Below, in pieces: positions 43,986 through 53,834 of a DNA stretch of 64,000 nucleotides (its first letter is position 1; every line of letters begins with the position of its first letter). The notes beneath the pieces were generated by a model, which was not told where the DNA came from, searched no databases, and was given only the letters and a program-made list of their open reading frames with translations. Origin of the DNA: Curtobacterium sp. 458 (lineage in GTDB: Bacteria; Actinomycetota; Actinomycetes; Actinomycetales; Microbacteriaceae); assembly GCF_030406605.1 (NCBI RefSeq), contig NZ_CP129104.1, positions 372,001 through 436,000 of the forward strand, in the 5' to 3' direction. Position numbers and translations under genes: made by a program.

Positions 43986-44052
43986 GGACGGACGGGAGGC
44001 GCGGCGCACGACCCGCGCCGCGCCTCCCGTCCGTCCGTTCGTTCGTTCGTTC
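43986..44052. terminator. 22-bp perfect hairpin plus GTTC tandem repeat
   Basis: Arms GGACGGACGGGAGGCGCGGC(GC) at 43986-44007 and 44015-44036 are exact complements around a 7-base loop. Four copies of GTTC follow (44037-44052), giving a partly T-rich tail. Between the convergent DoxX and flavoprotein genes. Member of the conserved-arm family. Confidence 0.85.
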
Positions 44053-44087
44053 TCTCGACCGTCCGTCGGTCCGGCCACTGGCCGCCG

Positions 44088-45209
44088 TCAGGCGGCGTCG
44101 GCGAGCACGTCCACGACCTGCCGCGCGATGCGCCGACCCGCACGGTTCGCGCCGATCGTCGATGCCTGCGGGCCGTAACCGGCGAGGAACAGGCGCGGCT
44201 CGTCCTCCGAGCGGCCGTCCGACACGACGATCCCACCCTGCGCGGTGCGGAGCCGCAGCGGTGCGAGGTGGCGGAGGTCGGCACGGAAGCCCGTCGCCCA
44301 CAGGACGGCATCGGCGTGCACGTGCTCGCCCTCGGCGGTCACGACGCCCGTCGCGTCGAGTCGGGCGAACATCGGCGAGGCCACCAGCGTGCCGCGATCG
44401 ATGCCCGCTCGGATGCGCCTCGTGACCGGGATGCCGGTGCCGCTGACGATGCTCGGCAGGACTCGACCGGCGCGTGCGGCACGGTCCTGCTCGTCGACCG
44501 CGGCGACCGCCGCCTCGAGGTCGAGCGAGGCCGAGTCCGACCAGACGACGGGGCGCCTCGTGAACCACCGCGTGGACCGCGCGACACCGTCGAGTTCGAG
44601 CAGGAACCCGATCGCGCTCGTCCCGCCGCCGACGACGACGACGTCCTGCCCGGCGAACTCCGTGGCGCTCCGGTACTCCGTCGTGTCGAGCTGCCGGCCG
44701 GTGAAGACGTCGCGCCCCGGGTACCACGGCACGAACGGGGTGCCCCACGTCCCGGAGGCGTTGACGACGACCTCGGAGCTGATCCGGCTCGTCCGTCCGT
44801 CCGGAGTCTGCAGGGTCGTACAGAGTCGGTCGGAGCCCTCGACCCGGGTGACCGACGTGACCGCGACCGGACGACGGACGCGGAGGTCGTAGTGCTGCTC
44901 GAAGCGGCGGTAGTACTCGGCGACGACGTCCCGGGCGGGTCGAGCGCGGTCGGCGTCGTCGAACGTGAGGCCCATCGCCCGCATCCCCGGCAGGTCGTGG
45001 ACCCGGTGTGCCGCGCCCAGCCGCAGGGCCTCCCACCGGTACTGCCACGCGCCGCCGGTTTCCGGCCCGCGGTCGAGGACCACGAGGTCCGAGCCCGGCG
45101 CGAGTCCGAGGCGACGCAGGTGGTGGGCGACCGAGAGCCCGGCCTGACCCGCGCCGATGACGACGACACGCGCGTACTGGTCCGGGGCGGGGTTCGTGGC
45201 GTCGCTCAT
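44088..45209 (-). CDS. FAD-dependent monooxygenase-like oxidoreductase
   Basis: 373 residues. N-terminal FAD motif VVVIGAGQAGLSVAHHLRRLG, a second nucleotide motif VVVVGGGTSAIGFLLEL for NAD(P)H, ATG motif LWATGFRADL, and the ending FLAGYGPQASTIGANRAGR. This is the layout of flavin-containing or YUCCA/CzcO-like monooxygenases. Substrate unknown. ATG at 45209 is chosen for the short lead into the FAD strand; ATG 45266 is possible. Divergent from DUF3073. Confidence 0.82.
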   Translation of the reverse strand: MSDATNPAPDQYARVVVIGAGQAGLSVAHHLRRLGLAPGSDLVVLDRGPETGGAWQYRWEALRLGAAHRVHDLPGMRAMGLTFDDADRARPARDVVAEYYRRFEQHYDLRVRRPVAVTSVTRVEGSDRLCTTLQTPDGRTSRISSEVVVNASGTWGTPFVPWYPGRDVFTGRQLDTTEYRSATEFAGQDVVVVGGGTSAIGFLLELDGVARSTRWFTRRPVVWSDSASLDLEAAVAAVDEQDRAARAGRVLPSIVSGTGIPVTRRIRAGIDRGTLVASPMFARLDATGVVTAEGEHVHADAVLWATGFRADLRHLAPLRLRTAQGGIVVSDGRSEDEPRLFLAGYGPQASTIGANRAGRRIARQVVDVLADAA

Positions 45210-45369
45210 CACATCCGATTCTGCTGTGTCCGCCGTGCTCGGGGCGACGTCCAGATCGGGGTACATGGTAGAGTGATCGGCAGATTTCAAACCACGAACC
45301 GTCCGATTCCCCGGGTGTCCAATCGCACCCGCCAGGATCGGACCAGAGCCGATCACGAGGGGGTCACGC

Positions 45370-45585
45370 ATGGGGCGCGGCCGTCAGAAGGCAAAGCACA
45401 CCAAGGTCGCCCGGGAGCTGAAGTACTTCAGCCCGGAGACGAACTACGGTGCGCTCGAACGCGAGCTCTCCGCCGGGCAGCACTCGGACGAGAACTCCTA
45501 CGTCGACCGCTGGGCTGACCAGTACGGTGACGACGAGGACGACCTCGAGCTCGAGCAACACGAGGACCAGAACAAGTCCGCCTGA
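45370..45585 (+). CDS. DUF3073 domain protein
   Basis: 71 residues. MGRGRQKAKHTKVARELKYFSPETNY is the family's fixed N-terminus, and the acidic C-tail (DDEDDLELEQHEDQ) is usual. Found next to purM/purF in most actinobacteria; role unknown. ATG at 45370 follows a GAGGGGG site, so this gene, unlike many here, has a proper leader. Confidence 0.93.
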   Translation: MGRGRQKAKHTKVARELKYFSPETNYGALERELSAGQHSDENSYVDRWADQYGDDEDDLELEQHEDQNKSA

Positions 45586-45601
45586 GCCGCCCTCGTGCGA
45601 C

Positions 45602-45632
45602 ACGCCGCTCACCCTCGGGTGCGCGGCGTTTG
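45602..45632 (+). terminator. intrinsic terminator of DUF3073
   Basis: ACGCCGC (45602-45608) and GCGGCGT (45623-45629) with inner CACCC/GGGTG form a 12-bp stem with one mismatch, followed by TT. It starts 17 bases after the stop. Confidence 0.75.
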
Positions 45633-45689
45633 CGCGTGTGCGGCGCCCGTCGGCTCAGGTGCGGTGCGGACCACGCGTGAACGTCCGGC

Positions 45690-46083
45690 CACGGTCACGA
45701 CTCCCCTCACGCCGTGCGCCCGGTGGTCATGTCGTGTCGCTCCGGCCCGCCGAGAGCGACCATCCGTGATCGTCGGGCGGTGCGCACGCGGGATGTCGCG
45801 ACCTGAGCCGGTCGAGGCCCGCGCGCGGCAGGCGGAGCAGACCCCACGAGGCGCACGGCCCCAGGCACGGTCACGACTCCCCGCACGCCGCGCGCCCGGC
45901 GGTCACGTCGTGTCGCCTCGGCTGGCCGAGAGCGACCATCCGTGACCGTCGGGCGGTGCGCACGCGGGGTGTTGCGACCATGCGGCAGGCGCTCCGGCCC
46001 GCCCGCGCGACCGCCCTGCCCGCCCGCCGACCGGACGGCCGGGCGCGTCAGGCGGAGTACGCCCCCACGAGGCGCACGGCCCC
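45690..46083. repeat. two diverged direct repeats downstream of purM
   Basis: Copy A 45690-45803 and copy B 45866-45979 align without gaps over 114 bases at an offset of 176, with about 11 differences by eye. Each holds an imperfect dyad (GGTCACGTCGTGTCGC against the complement of GCGACCATCCGTGACC in copy B). After copy A a stretch (45829-45862) repeats the last bases of purM (46048-46083) as a relic. This fills the 460-base gap between DUF3073 and purM; no gene is seen in it. Confidence 0.8.
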
Positions 46084-47151
46084 GCCGTCGACGCCCTTCG
46101 CGCCCTGCTCGAAGCCGGTGAAGTCCTCGCGCGGCGCGGTCGAGATCGTCCCGACCGCCCACGACGGCAGCCCCGCGGCGCCGAGCGACGCGATCACGTC
46201 CGACGCAGCACCCGCCGACACCACGGCGAACATCCCGATGCCGAGGTTCCACGTGCCCTCGGTGTCCTCGAGCGGCGTCCCCGCCATCGAGGCCAGCACC
46301 CGGAACACGGGCAGCGGGGACCACGTCGAACGGTCGACCTCGACCCACGAGCCGACCGGCAGCACGCGGGCGAGGTTCGCGGCAATGCCCCCACCGGTGA
46401 CGTGCGAGAGCGAGTGCACCGCGCCGGGGTGCGACGACAGCAGGGACAGCAGCGGGCTCGTGTAGAGGCGCGTGGGCTCGAGCAGGGCCTCGCCCACGGA
46501 CACGCCGGCGCCGAACTCGGGCAGCTGGTCGGTGTACTGGACGCCCCGCGTCGACAGGATGTGCCGGACGAGCGAGTAGCCGTTCGAGTGGAGCCCCGAC
46601 GACGCGATCGCCACGACGACGTCGCCGTCCTCGACCAGGTGCGCGCCGAGCTGCCGGTCGGCCTCGACCACACCGGTCGCCGCACCCGCCACGTCGTAGT
46701 CGTCCGGACCGAGGAGGCCCGGGTGCTCCGCGGTCTCGCCGCCGACGAGCGCGGTCCCCGTCGCCGAGCAACCGCGGGCGATGCCGGCGACGATGTCGGC
46801 GATCCGGTTCGGCACGACCCGGCCGCACGCGATGTAGTCCGTCATGAACAGCGGCTTCGCGCCGACCACGACGATGTCGTCGACGACCATGCCGACGAGG
46901 TCCTGCCCGATCGTGTCGTGCTTGTCGACGGCCTGCGCGATGGCGACCTTCGTGCCGACGCCGTCGGTCGAGGTGGCGAGCAGCGGGCGGTCGTACTCCT
47001 TGAGGAACGCGACGTCGTACAGACCGGCGAAGCCCCCGACGCCGCCGAGCACCGACGCGTTGTGCGTGGCCGACACCGCCGACTTCATGAGTTCGACCGC
47101 GAGGTCTCCGGCTGCTGTGTCGACGCCGGCCTCGGCGTAGGGGTTCGTCAT
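46048..47151 (-). CDS. purM: phosphoribosylformylglycinamidine cyclo-ligase
   Basis: 367 residues. The step is FGAM to AIR in purine synthesis. Marks: YAEAGVDTAAGDLAVELMK, GGFAGLYDV, STDGVGTKVAIA, DIVVVGAKPLFMTDYIACG, GGETAEHPGLL, SSGLHSNGYSLVR and HVTGGGIAANLARVLP. ATG at 47151 follows GGAGGACGACGC. The C-terminus GGAVRLVGAYSA is echoed by a relic sequence further downstream. Divergent from purF. Confidence 0.97.
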   Translation of the reverse strand: MTNPYAEAGVDTAAGDLAVELMKSAVSATHNASVLGGVGGFAGLYDVAFLKEYDRPLLATSTDGVGTKVAIAQAVDKHDTIGQDLVGMVVDDIVVVGAKPLFMTDYIACGRVVPNRIADIVAGIARGCSATGTALVGGETAEHPGLLGPDDYDVAGAATGVVEADRQLGAHLVEDGDVVVAIASSGLHSNGYSLVRHILSTRGVQYTDQLPEFGAGVSVGEALLEPTRLYTSPLLSLLSSHPGAVHSLSHVTGGGIAANLARVLPVGSWVEVDRSTWSPLPVFRVLASMAGTPLEDTEGTWNLGIGMFAVVSAGAASDVIASLGAAGLPSWAVGTISTAPREDFTGFEQGAKGVDGGAVRLVGAYSA

Positions 47152-47221
47152 GCGTCGTCCTCCGCGGGGCATGGCAGACTTGTTCGGTCCCCCCGATTCT
47201 ACGGTCTGGAGCACACCGCGA

Positions 47222-48679
47222 ATGTGCGGCATCGTCGGGCTCGTCGCCCAGAGTCCTGCCAACCAATCCATCTACGACGCTCTGCTCCTCCTGCAGCACC
47301 GAGGACAGGACTCGACCGGCATCGCCACGGTCGAGGGTCACATCCACCACATGCACAAGACGCGTGGACACGTGCGGGAGGCCTTCCGCACACGTGACAT
47401 GCGGTCCCTGCTCGGCACGATGGGCCTCGGCCACGTGCGCTACGCCACGAAGGGCGCCGCGAGCAACGAGGAAGAGGCGCAGCCGTTCTACGTGAACGCG
47501 CCCTACGGCATCGTCCTCGTGCACAACGGCAACCTGACGAACACGCGGGAGCTCACCCGCGAGCTGTTCGACATCGACCGTCGGCACCTCAACACGAGCT
47601 CCGACACCGAGCTGCTCGTGAACGTCCTCGCCCACGAGCTGCAGGGCCAAGTGCGCGGCAAGGACCTCGACCCCGGCCAGGTGTTCGACGCCGTGGAGCG
47701 CGTGCACGAGCGCGTCGAGGGCTCCTACGCCGCCATCGCCACCATCGCCGGGCACGGCCTGCTCGCGTTCCGCGACCCGTTCGGCATCCGCCCGCTCATC
47801 CTCGGACACAAGTTCGACGAGGCCGGCCAGCCGGAGTGGGTCGTCGCGTCGGAGTCGCTCGTCCTCGAGTCCGGCGGCTACGAGATCGTCCGCGACATCG
47901 CCCCGGGTGAGGCCGTCTTCATCGAGATGAACGGCCAGATGCACGCGCGGCAGTGCGCGAAGAACCCGCGGCTCGTGCCCTGCTCGTTCGAGTACGTCTA
48001 CCTCGCGCGTCCCGACTCGGTCATGAACGGCATCTCGGTGTACGACGCCCGACTCCGCCTCGGCAACCGCCTGGCCGACACGATCGAGCAGTACGCGCCG
48101 ACGGGGAACATCGACGTCGTCATGCCGATCCCGGACTCCTCGCGCCCGGCCGCGATGCAGGTCGCGCAGAAGCTCGGCATCGAGTACCGCGAGGGTTTCT
48201 ACAAGAACCGCTACGTCGGCCGGACGTTCATCATGCCGGGGCAGGCGGAGCGCAAGCGGTCCGTCCGCCAGAAGCTCAACGCCATGTCCTCGGAGTTCAA
48301 GGGCAAGAACATCCTCATCGTCGACGACTCGATCGTGCGCGGCACGACGAGCAAGGAGATCGTCGAGATGGCCCGGGCCGCAGGCGCGAACGAGGTCACG
48401 TTCACGAGCGCCGCTCCGCCCGTCCGGTACCCGCACGTCTACGGCATCAACATGCCGACGCGTGCGGAGCTCATCGCGCACGACCGGAAGATCCCGGAGA
48501 TCAACCGGGTGCTCGGCAGCGACCACCTGATCTACCAGGAGATCGCCGACATGCGCGATGCGATCATCGAGGGGTCGGACGTCACCGACCTCGAGATGAG
48601 CTGCTTCACCGGCGAGTACGTCACGGGCACCGTCAGCCCCGAGTACCTGTCCTGGGTCGAGGCGAACCAGCTCAGCTAG
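47222..48679 (+). CDS. purF: amidophosphoribosyltransferase
   Basis: 485 residues. First committed step of purine synthesis. The mature N-terminal Cys is residue 2 (MCGIVGLV), followed by the class II glutaminase domain (LLLQHRGQDSTGIAT; GLGHVRYATKG) and the PRTase domain with the PRPP loop ILIVDDSIVRGTTSKEIV. ATG at 47222 is forced by the need for Cys2. TACGGT at 47200-47205 is a likely -10 box with a short leader. Confidence 0.97.
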   Translation: MCGIVGLVAQSPANQSIYDALLLLQHRGQDSTGIATVEGHIHHMHKTRGHVREAFRTRDMRSLLGTMGLGHVRYATKGAASNEEEAQPFYVNAPYGIVLVHNGNLTNTRELTRELFDIDRRHLNTSSDTELLVNVLAHELQGQVRGKDLDPGQVFDAVERVHERVEGSYAAIATIAGHGLLAFRDPFGIRPLILGHKFDEAGQPEWVVASESLVLESGGYEIVRDIAPGEAVFIEMNGQMHARQCAKNPRLVPCSFEYVYLARPDSVMNGISVYDARLRLGNRLADTIEQYAPTGNIDVVMPIPDSSRPAAMQVAQKLGIEYREGFYKNRYVGRTFIMPGQAERKRSVRQKLNAMSSEFKGKNILIVDDSIVRGTTSKEIVEMARAAGANEVTFTSAAPPVRYPHVYGINMPTRAELIAHDRKIPEINRVLGSDHLIYQEIADMRDAIIEGSDVTDLEMSCFTGEYVTGTVSPEYLSWVEANQLS

Positions 48680-48704
48680 GTCCGGTCGCCCAGGGCGACC
48701 AGCA

Positions 48705-48750
48705 GACGGACAGGAGGCCCGTGGCGACACCGCCACGGCCCTCCCGTCCG
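48705..48750. terminator. hairpin between convergent purF and the two-helix membrane gene
   Basis: GACGGACAGGAGGCCCGTGG pairs with CCACGGCCCTCCCGTCC around a short loop; arms differ by a few bases from the family consensus. It starts 26 bases after the purF stop. Confidence 0.7.
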
Positions 48751-48763
48751 ATCAGGGGTCGCG

Positions 48764-49159
48764 TCAGCGACCGGCGACGTCGTCGCCGTGGTCCTCGACC
48801 TCGCCGTCGACCGTCTCCGGCGCGGGTTCGACGTCCACGCGCTCGGCGGTCAACGCCGCCGCGCGGCGCGCGAACACGCGGTCGAGCACGACGGCGACCA
48901 CCGCGCCGACGAACGCGCCGATGGTCACGCCCCAGAGCGAGAAGTACCCCACCAGCGAGCCGAAGCTCGCGGTCTCCTGCTGGTCGCCGCGGTCGAGGTT
49001 CATCGTCGCGGACACGACGACGAGGGTGACGAGGAAGCCGAGCACCGCGCCGCCGACGATGAAGACGCCGAACTTCGGCGCACGTCGGATGGTGACCTCG
49101 TCGGAGGTGGAGACGGCGTTCGGGGCCGGTCGTTCTTCGGGTCCGTCGGTGGTGCTCAC
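48764..49159 (-). CDS. two-helix membrane protein
   Basis: 131 residues: disordered acidic N-terminus, a helix (FGVFIVGGAVLGFLVTLVVVSATM), a second helix (FSLWGVTIGAFVGAVVAVVLDRVF) and an acidic C-tail. Commonly found after purF in related genomes; no function known. GTG at 49159 lies 6 bases after GACAAT. Confidence 0.7.
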   Translation of the reverse strand: MSTTDGPEERPAPNAVSTSDEVTIRRAPKFGVFIVGGAVLGFLVTLVVVSATMNLDRGDQQETASFGSLVGYFSLWGVTIGAFVGAVVAVVLDRVFARRAAALTAERVDVEPAPETVDGEVEDHGDDVAGR

Positions 49160-49270
49160 CAGCCCATTGTCCCCCACTGTGGGACGTGCTCCGGCCTGTG
49201 CGCGGAACGCGATCCGGTGCAGGATGGTCCCCACCGGTCGCGCCCTGACGACGGGTGGGGAGGGAACGAG

Positions 49271-51865
49271 GTGACACGCATGCGCGGACGCACCGAGCGT
49301 GGTCACCGGTCCGGTCCCCACCGCCGCCCGCCCGCGCGGATCGCCTGGCCGATCGCCCGCCGCGAGGAGGAGGACCGCGCGGTCGCCGTCGTCGCCGAGC
49401 ACCGGTGGAGCGTCGCGCTCGTCGGCGCTCCGGGCCTCGGGAAGACCACCGCCGCCGAACGGATCACCGACCGCGTCGTCGGTCGCGACGCCGCGGGAAG
49501 GACACTCGTCGTGCCGATCACGGCGGTCGCGGCTGGCCGGTCGATGCCCTTCGACGCGGTTTCCGGACACTTCGGCGAACTGCCGACCACGTTCGCGGAG
49601 CTCGCCGACGAACGCCAGGCGGCCGAGCGGCTCCGGTCGCTCGGTGGTGCGGACCGCGACGTGCTCCTCCGTGTCGACGATGCCGACCACCTCGACGCGA
49701 TCTCCGCCCGGTACGTGGCGTGGCTCGTCCGCCACCAGGACGCCCGGCTCGTGCTCACCTGTCGGGACTTCACCGCGCTGCCCGAACCCCTCCGCGCCCT
49801 GTGGCAGGACGACCTGCTCGAACGCATCGACCTCCAGCCCCTCGACCTCCACGCGACCACCGACCTCATCGCGACCGCGCTCGGCGCCCCGTTGGAGAAC
49901 GCATCGGCGGAACGCGTGCACCGCGCGACCGCGGGCAACCCGCTGTACGTCCGCGAGGTCGTCCGCGCCGCCCTCGCCTCCGGGGCGCTCGAGCAGACCG
50001 CGTCGGGGTGGTACTGGCGCGGACGGGTCACGGCGTCGAACAGCCTCGCCGACATGTACCGCACGGAGCTCGGCACGCTGCCCGAGGACCTCCGTGACGT
50101 CGTCGACATCGTCGCGCTCGCCGACCCGATCCCGCTCCCCCGGCTGCTCGCGCTCGTGGCCGGCGGGGACATCGACCGGGTCGTCGCGCTCGGCCTCGTG
50201 CGGATGGACTCGACCGAGGACGGGACCGTGGTGGTGCGGCCGTCGCACCCCCTCGTCGGCGAGGTCGTCCGCGCCCTCGTGCCCGTCGCCCGTCGCACGC
50301 TCCTCTTCGCCCGTGCGAACGCGTTCCGCGCCGACCGCGCGGAGGGCGCTCCCCCGGCAGCCCGGCTCCGAGCGGCGCTGTGGTCGCTCGAGTGCGGCGT
50401 GCAGCCGTCGACCGAAGCCCTGCTCGACGCCGCGCAGGTCGCGGTCCGACTGCAGGAGCTGGAGAGCGCGATCGCCCTGACCTCGGCCGCACTCCGGACG
50501 TCGCTGTCGTGCACGGGGCGGATCGCGGCCCTCGTGCTGCGATCGCTGGCGCACTCGTACAGCGCGGGTCGCGAGGCCGGTCGGGCGGACGCCGAGGCCG
50601 CGTGGTCGATCGCGCGCACGTCGGACGACGTGGACGACGCGGCGGTCATCGAGGCGTGCGAGACGCTCGCGAACATCCGCCAGTTCCACGACGACGACGT
50701 CGACGCCGCGGTGGCGCTCACCGACGCCGCGACCGAGCTGGTCGGTCCGGAGGCCGCCGAGCGGCTCCGGCTCCTGCGCCTGGCGCACCTGGGGTGGGGC
50801 GGTCGGTTCGCCGGCGTCCGCGCCGAGGTGGACGCGACCGGCATCGTGCACGCCCCGACCGTGCCGTTGGGCTTCCTCTGCGTCGCGCCGTGCGCCGTGA
50901 TGGGCCTGGCCACCGCAGGGCGGCTCGACGACGCCGTGACCCTGGCACGCAAGGCCCTGCAGACCGCGGTGGTGAACCTCGAGGACGCGCCGTGGAGCGT
51001 CGGGGAGATCGTCTCCGTCCTCCACCAGGTGCAGGTGTGGCGCGGGGACGTCGCCGACCTGCTCACGGAGGTGCCGGTCCGACGGTCGAGCCCGTACCTC
51101 ATGTACGACTTCACGCTGGAGCTCATCGGTGACGGCAACCTCGCGATCGGGCAGCGGCGGTGGGACGACGCGATCGCCGCGTTCTCGGCGGCGTGCGAGC
51201 GCTACGACGTCGCGGACCACGGCGGCTTCGCGGCGTACCCGTGGGCCCGGCTCGCCATGGCCTACGCCTACGCCGGTCGGCTCGAGGAGGCCGCGGTCGC
51301 GCTCGACCGGGCCCGGACGACGCCCCTGCGCGCTATGCGGATCACGGGCGAACAGGTGGCCGTGTCGATCGCGTGGACGGAGTGGCTCCTCGGCAACCCC
51401 GAGGGGCAGCGTCACATGGACGAGGTCATCGAGCGGTCGAGCGCCGCGGGCTCGTGGACGCACGTCATGTACGGGCAGACGCTCCACTACGCGAACGACC
51501 TGCAGGCCGGTCGGGACGACGGACCCTCCGCGGACCGGCTGCGGGGCGCCGCCCAGCGGGTGGACGGGCCCCTCGCCGCGGCGATCGTCGAGTACCTGGA
51601 CGCCGTCCGCGCCCGGGACCGACCACGGGTCATCGTCGCGCAGGGCGTCCTCGCCTCGCACGGGATGTCCGTCACCGCAGGGCACACGAAGCCGCCACTG
51701 ACGAACCGCGAGTACGAGGTCGCGAAGCTCGCGGCGGAGGGGCTGAGCAACCGACGGATCGCCGAGACGCTCGGGCTGTCCGTCCGGACCATCGACGCCC
51801 ACCTGTCGCGGGTGTTCCAGAAGTGGGAACTGCACGCGCGGACCGAGCTCGCCGAGCTGCTCTGA
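49271..51865 (+). CDS. large LuxR-family regulator with AAA ATPase domain
   Basis: 864 residues. Order: Walker A ALVGAPGLGKTTAAE (about residue 52), Walker B-like VLLRVDDAD, a helical STAND/NACHT-type arm, a long TPR-like alpha-solenoid (about 300-780), and a C-terminal LuxR/GerE HTH (LTNREYEVAKLAAEGLSNRRIAETLGLSVRTIDAHLSRVFQKW). This is the MalT/LAL design: ligand-gated, ATP-controlled activators. GTG at 49271 follows GGGAGGGAACGAG. Target unknown; no operon partner downstream. Confidence 0.87.
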   Translation: MTRMRGRTERGHRSGPHRRPPARIAWPIARREEEDRAVAVVAEHRWSVALVGAPGLGKTTAAERITDRVVGRDAAGRTLVVPITAVAAGRSMPFDAVSGHFGELPTTFAELADERQAAERLRSLGGADRDVLLRVDDADHLDAISARYVAWLVRHQDARLVLTCRDFTALPEPLRALWQDDLLERIDLQPLDLHATTDLIATALGAPLENASAERVHRATAGNPLYVREVVRAALASGALEQTASGWYWRGRVTASNSLADMYRTELGTLPEDLRDVVDIVALADPIPLPRLLALVAGGDIDRVVALGLVRMDSTEDGTVVVRPSHPLVGEVVRALVPVARRTLLFARANAFRADRAEGAPPAARLRAALWSLECGVQPSTEALLDAAQVAVRLQELESAIALTSAALRTSLSCTGRIAALVLRSLAHSYSAGREAGRADAEAAWSIARTSDDVDDAAVIEACETLANIRQFHDDDVDAAVALTDAATELVGPEAAERLRLLRLAHLGWGGRFAGVRAEVDATGIVHAPTVPLGFLCVAPCAVMGLATAGRLDDAVTLARKALQTAVVNLEDAPWSVGEIVSVLHQVQVWRGDVADLLTEVPVRRSSPYLMYDFTLELIGDGNLAIGQRRWDDAIAAFSAACERYDVADHGGFAAYPWARLAMAYAYAGRLEEAAVALDRARTTPLRAMRITGEQVAVSIAWTEWLLGNPEGQRHMDEVIERSSAAGSWTHVMYGQTLHYANDLQAGRDDGPSADRLRGAAQRVDGPLAAAIVEYLDAVRARDRPRVIVAQGVLASHGMSVTAGHTKPPLTNREYEVAKLAAEGLSNRRIAETLGLSVRTIDAHLSRVFQKWELHARTELAELL

Positions 51866-51920
51866 ACGCTGTCGGAGGTGCTCGACGCCCCTCCGGTCGA
51901 CCAGCGGGTACGGTCCCGCA

Positions 51921-51938
51921 CCGCAATCTGCGTTGCGG
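51921..51938 (+). terminator. small hairpin after the LuxR gene
   Basis: CCGCAA-TCTGCG-TTGCGG, 6-bp arms with a 6-base loop, preceded by a GCGGG/CCCGC pair at 51904-51918. Weak terminator candidate; it could instead be an operator for the downstream promoter. Confidence 0.4.
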
Positions 51939-51962
51939 GATGCAGCACGACGCGCCGAATGG

Positions 51963-52105
51963 TTGACACAGCTGGTCGGAAATCGCGTAACGTGTGGCGT
52001 GTCGCCGGGTTCGGACCCGTTCGGGTCGGGTCCGAATCCCGGCGACTTCCACGATAGGCAACCGGTTGCGTGGGGCGCATCGGTAGGACCTACCTAATTC
52101 GCTTC
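51963..52105 (+). ncRNA. candidate structured small RNA
   Basis: A textbook -35 TTGACA (51963-51968) and a TAACGT box (51988-51993) precede a long hairpin. GTCGCCGGGTTCGGACCC (52001-52018) pairs with GGGTCCGAATCCCGGCGAC (52028-52046), perfect except for one bulged A. Two further dyads follow: GCAACCGGTTGC (52058-52069) and GGTAGG-A-CCTACC (52082-52094). No plus-strand gene starts before 52566 and a minus-strand gene lies between, so the transcript would be short. The 19-base spacer is long for a simple promoter. Confidence 0.45.
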
Positions 52106-52144
52106 GCCTCGCGAGCGATCTCCCGTCGCAGCGCGGGCCGCAGG

Positions 52145-52507
52145 TCAGGCCGGCAGTCGTACCGGCAGGAAGTCGGTCAGGTCCGCCCGCGAACCGGACG
52201 CGCTGACCCGCGCGGCTTCGACCGCCTCGTCCCAGCGCAGCGTCCCGGTGGCGAGGGCGATCCAGGTCGCGGCGTCCGTCTCCACCACGTTCGGTGGGGT
52301 GCCGCGGGTGTGCCGCGGACCGGGGATCGCCTGCACGGCCGCGAACGGCGGGACGCGGACCTCGACACTGTTGCCCGGGACGTCCTCGGCGAGCCGCTGC
52401 AGCGTCCACCGGACCGCCGTCGCGACGTCGGTGCGCTGTGTGCCGCCCCCGACCACCGCGGCGAGCGCGCGCCGTCCGTCCTCGTCGTCGATCGTCCTGC
52501 GGGGCAT
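52145..52507 (-). CDS. sterol carrier family protein
   Basis: 120 residues. The set RTDVATAVRWTLQRLAEDVPGNSVEVRVPPFAAVQAIPGPRHTRGTPPNVVETDAATWIALATGTLRWDEAV matches the small actinobacterial SCP-like family located beside purD (core residues 24-95). Lipid binding is implied by the name only. ATG at 52507 lies 6 bases after TAGCCT on this strand. Divergent from purD. Confidence 0.85.
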   Translation of the reverse strand: MPRRTIDDEDGRRALAAVVGGGTQRTDVATAVRWTLQRLAEDVPGNSVEVRVPPFAAVQAIPGPRHTRGTPPNVVETDAATWIALATGTLRWDEAVEAARVSASGSRADLTDFLPVRLPA

Positions 52508-52565
52508 GTCCACAGGCTAACGACGCCGATCGCAACGCGGCACCAGCGCTCGGTAGGCTGGCCGG

Positions 52566-53830
<1,265 letters not shown>

Positions 53831-53834
<4 letters not shown>

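Noticed and set aside
48764..51835. Long minus-strand frame opposite the LuxR regulator
   Set aside because: Only its end (48764-49159) has membrane-helix coding character. The remainder mirrors the LuxR gene's third-position GC bias.
52001..52049. tRNA-like T-arm (GGGTCCGAATCCCGG) suggesting a tRNA gene
   Set aside because: No D-arm, anticodon arm or acceptor partner fits. The sequence is explained by one long hairpin.
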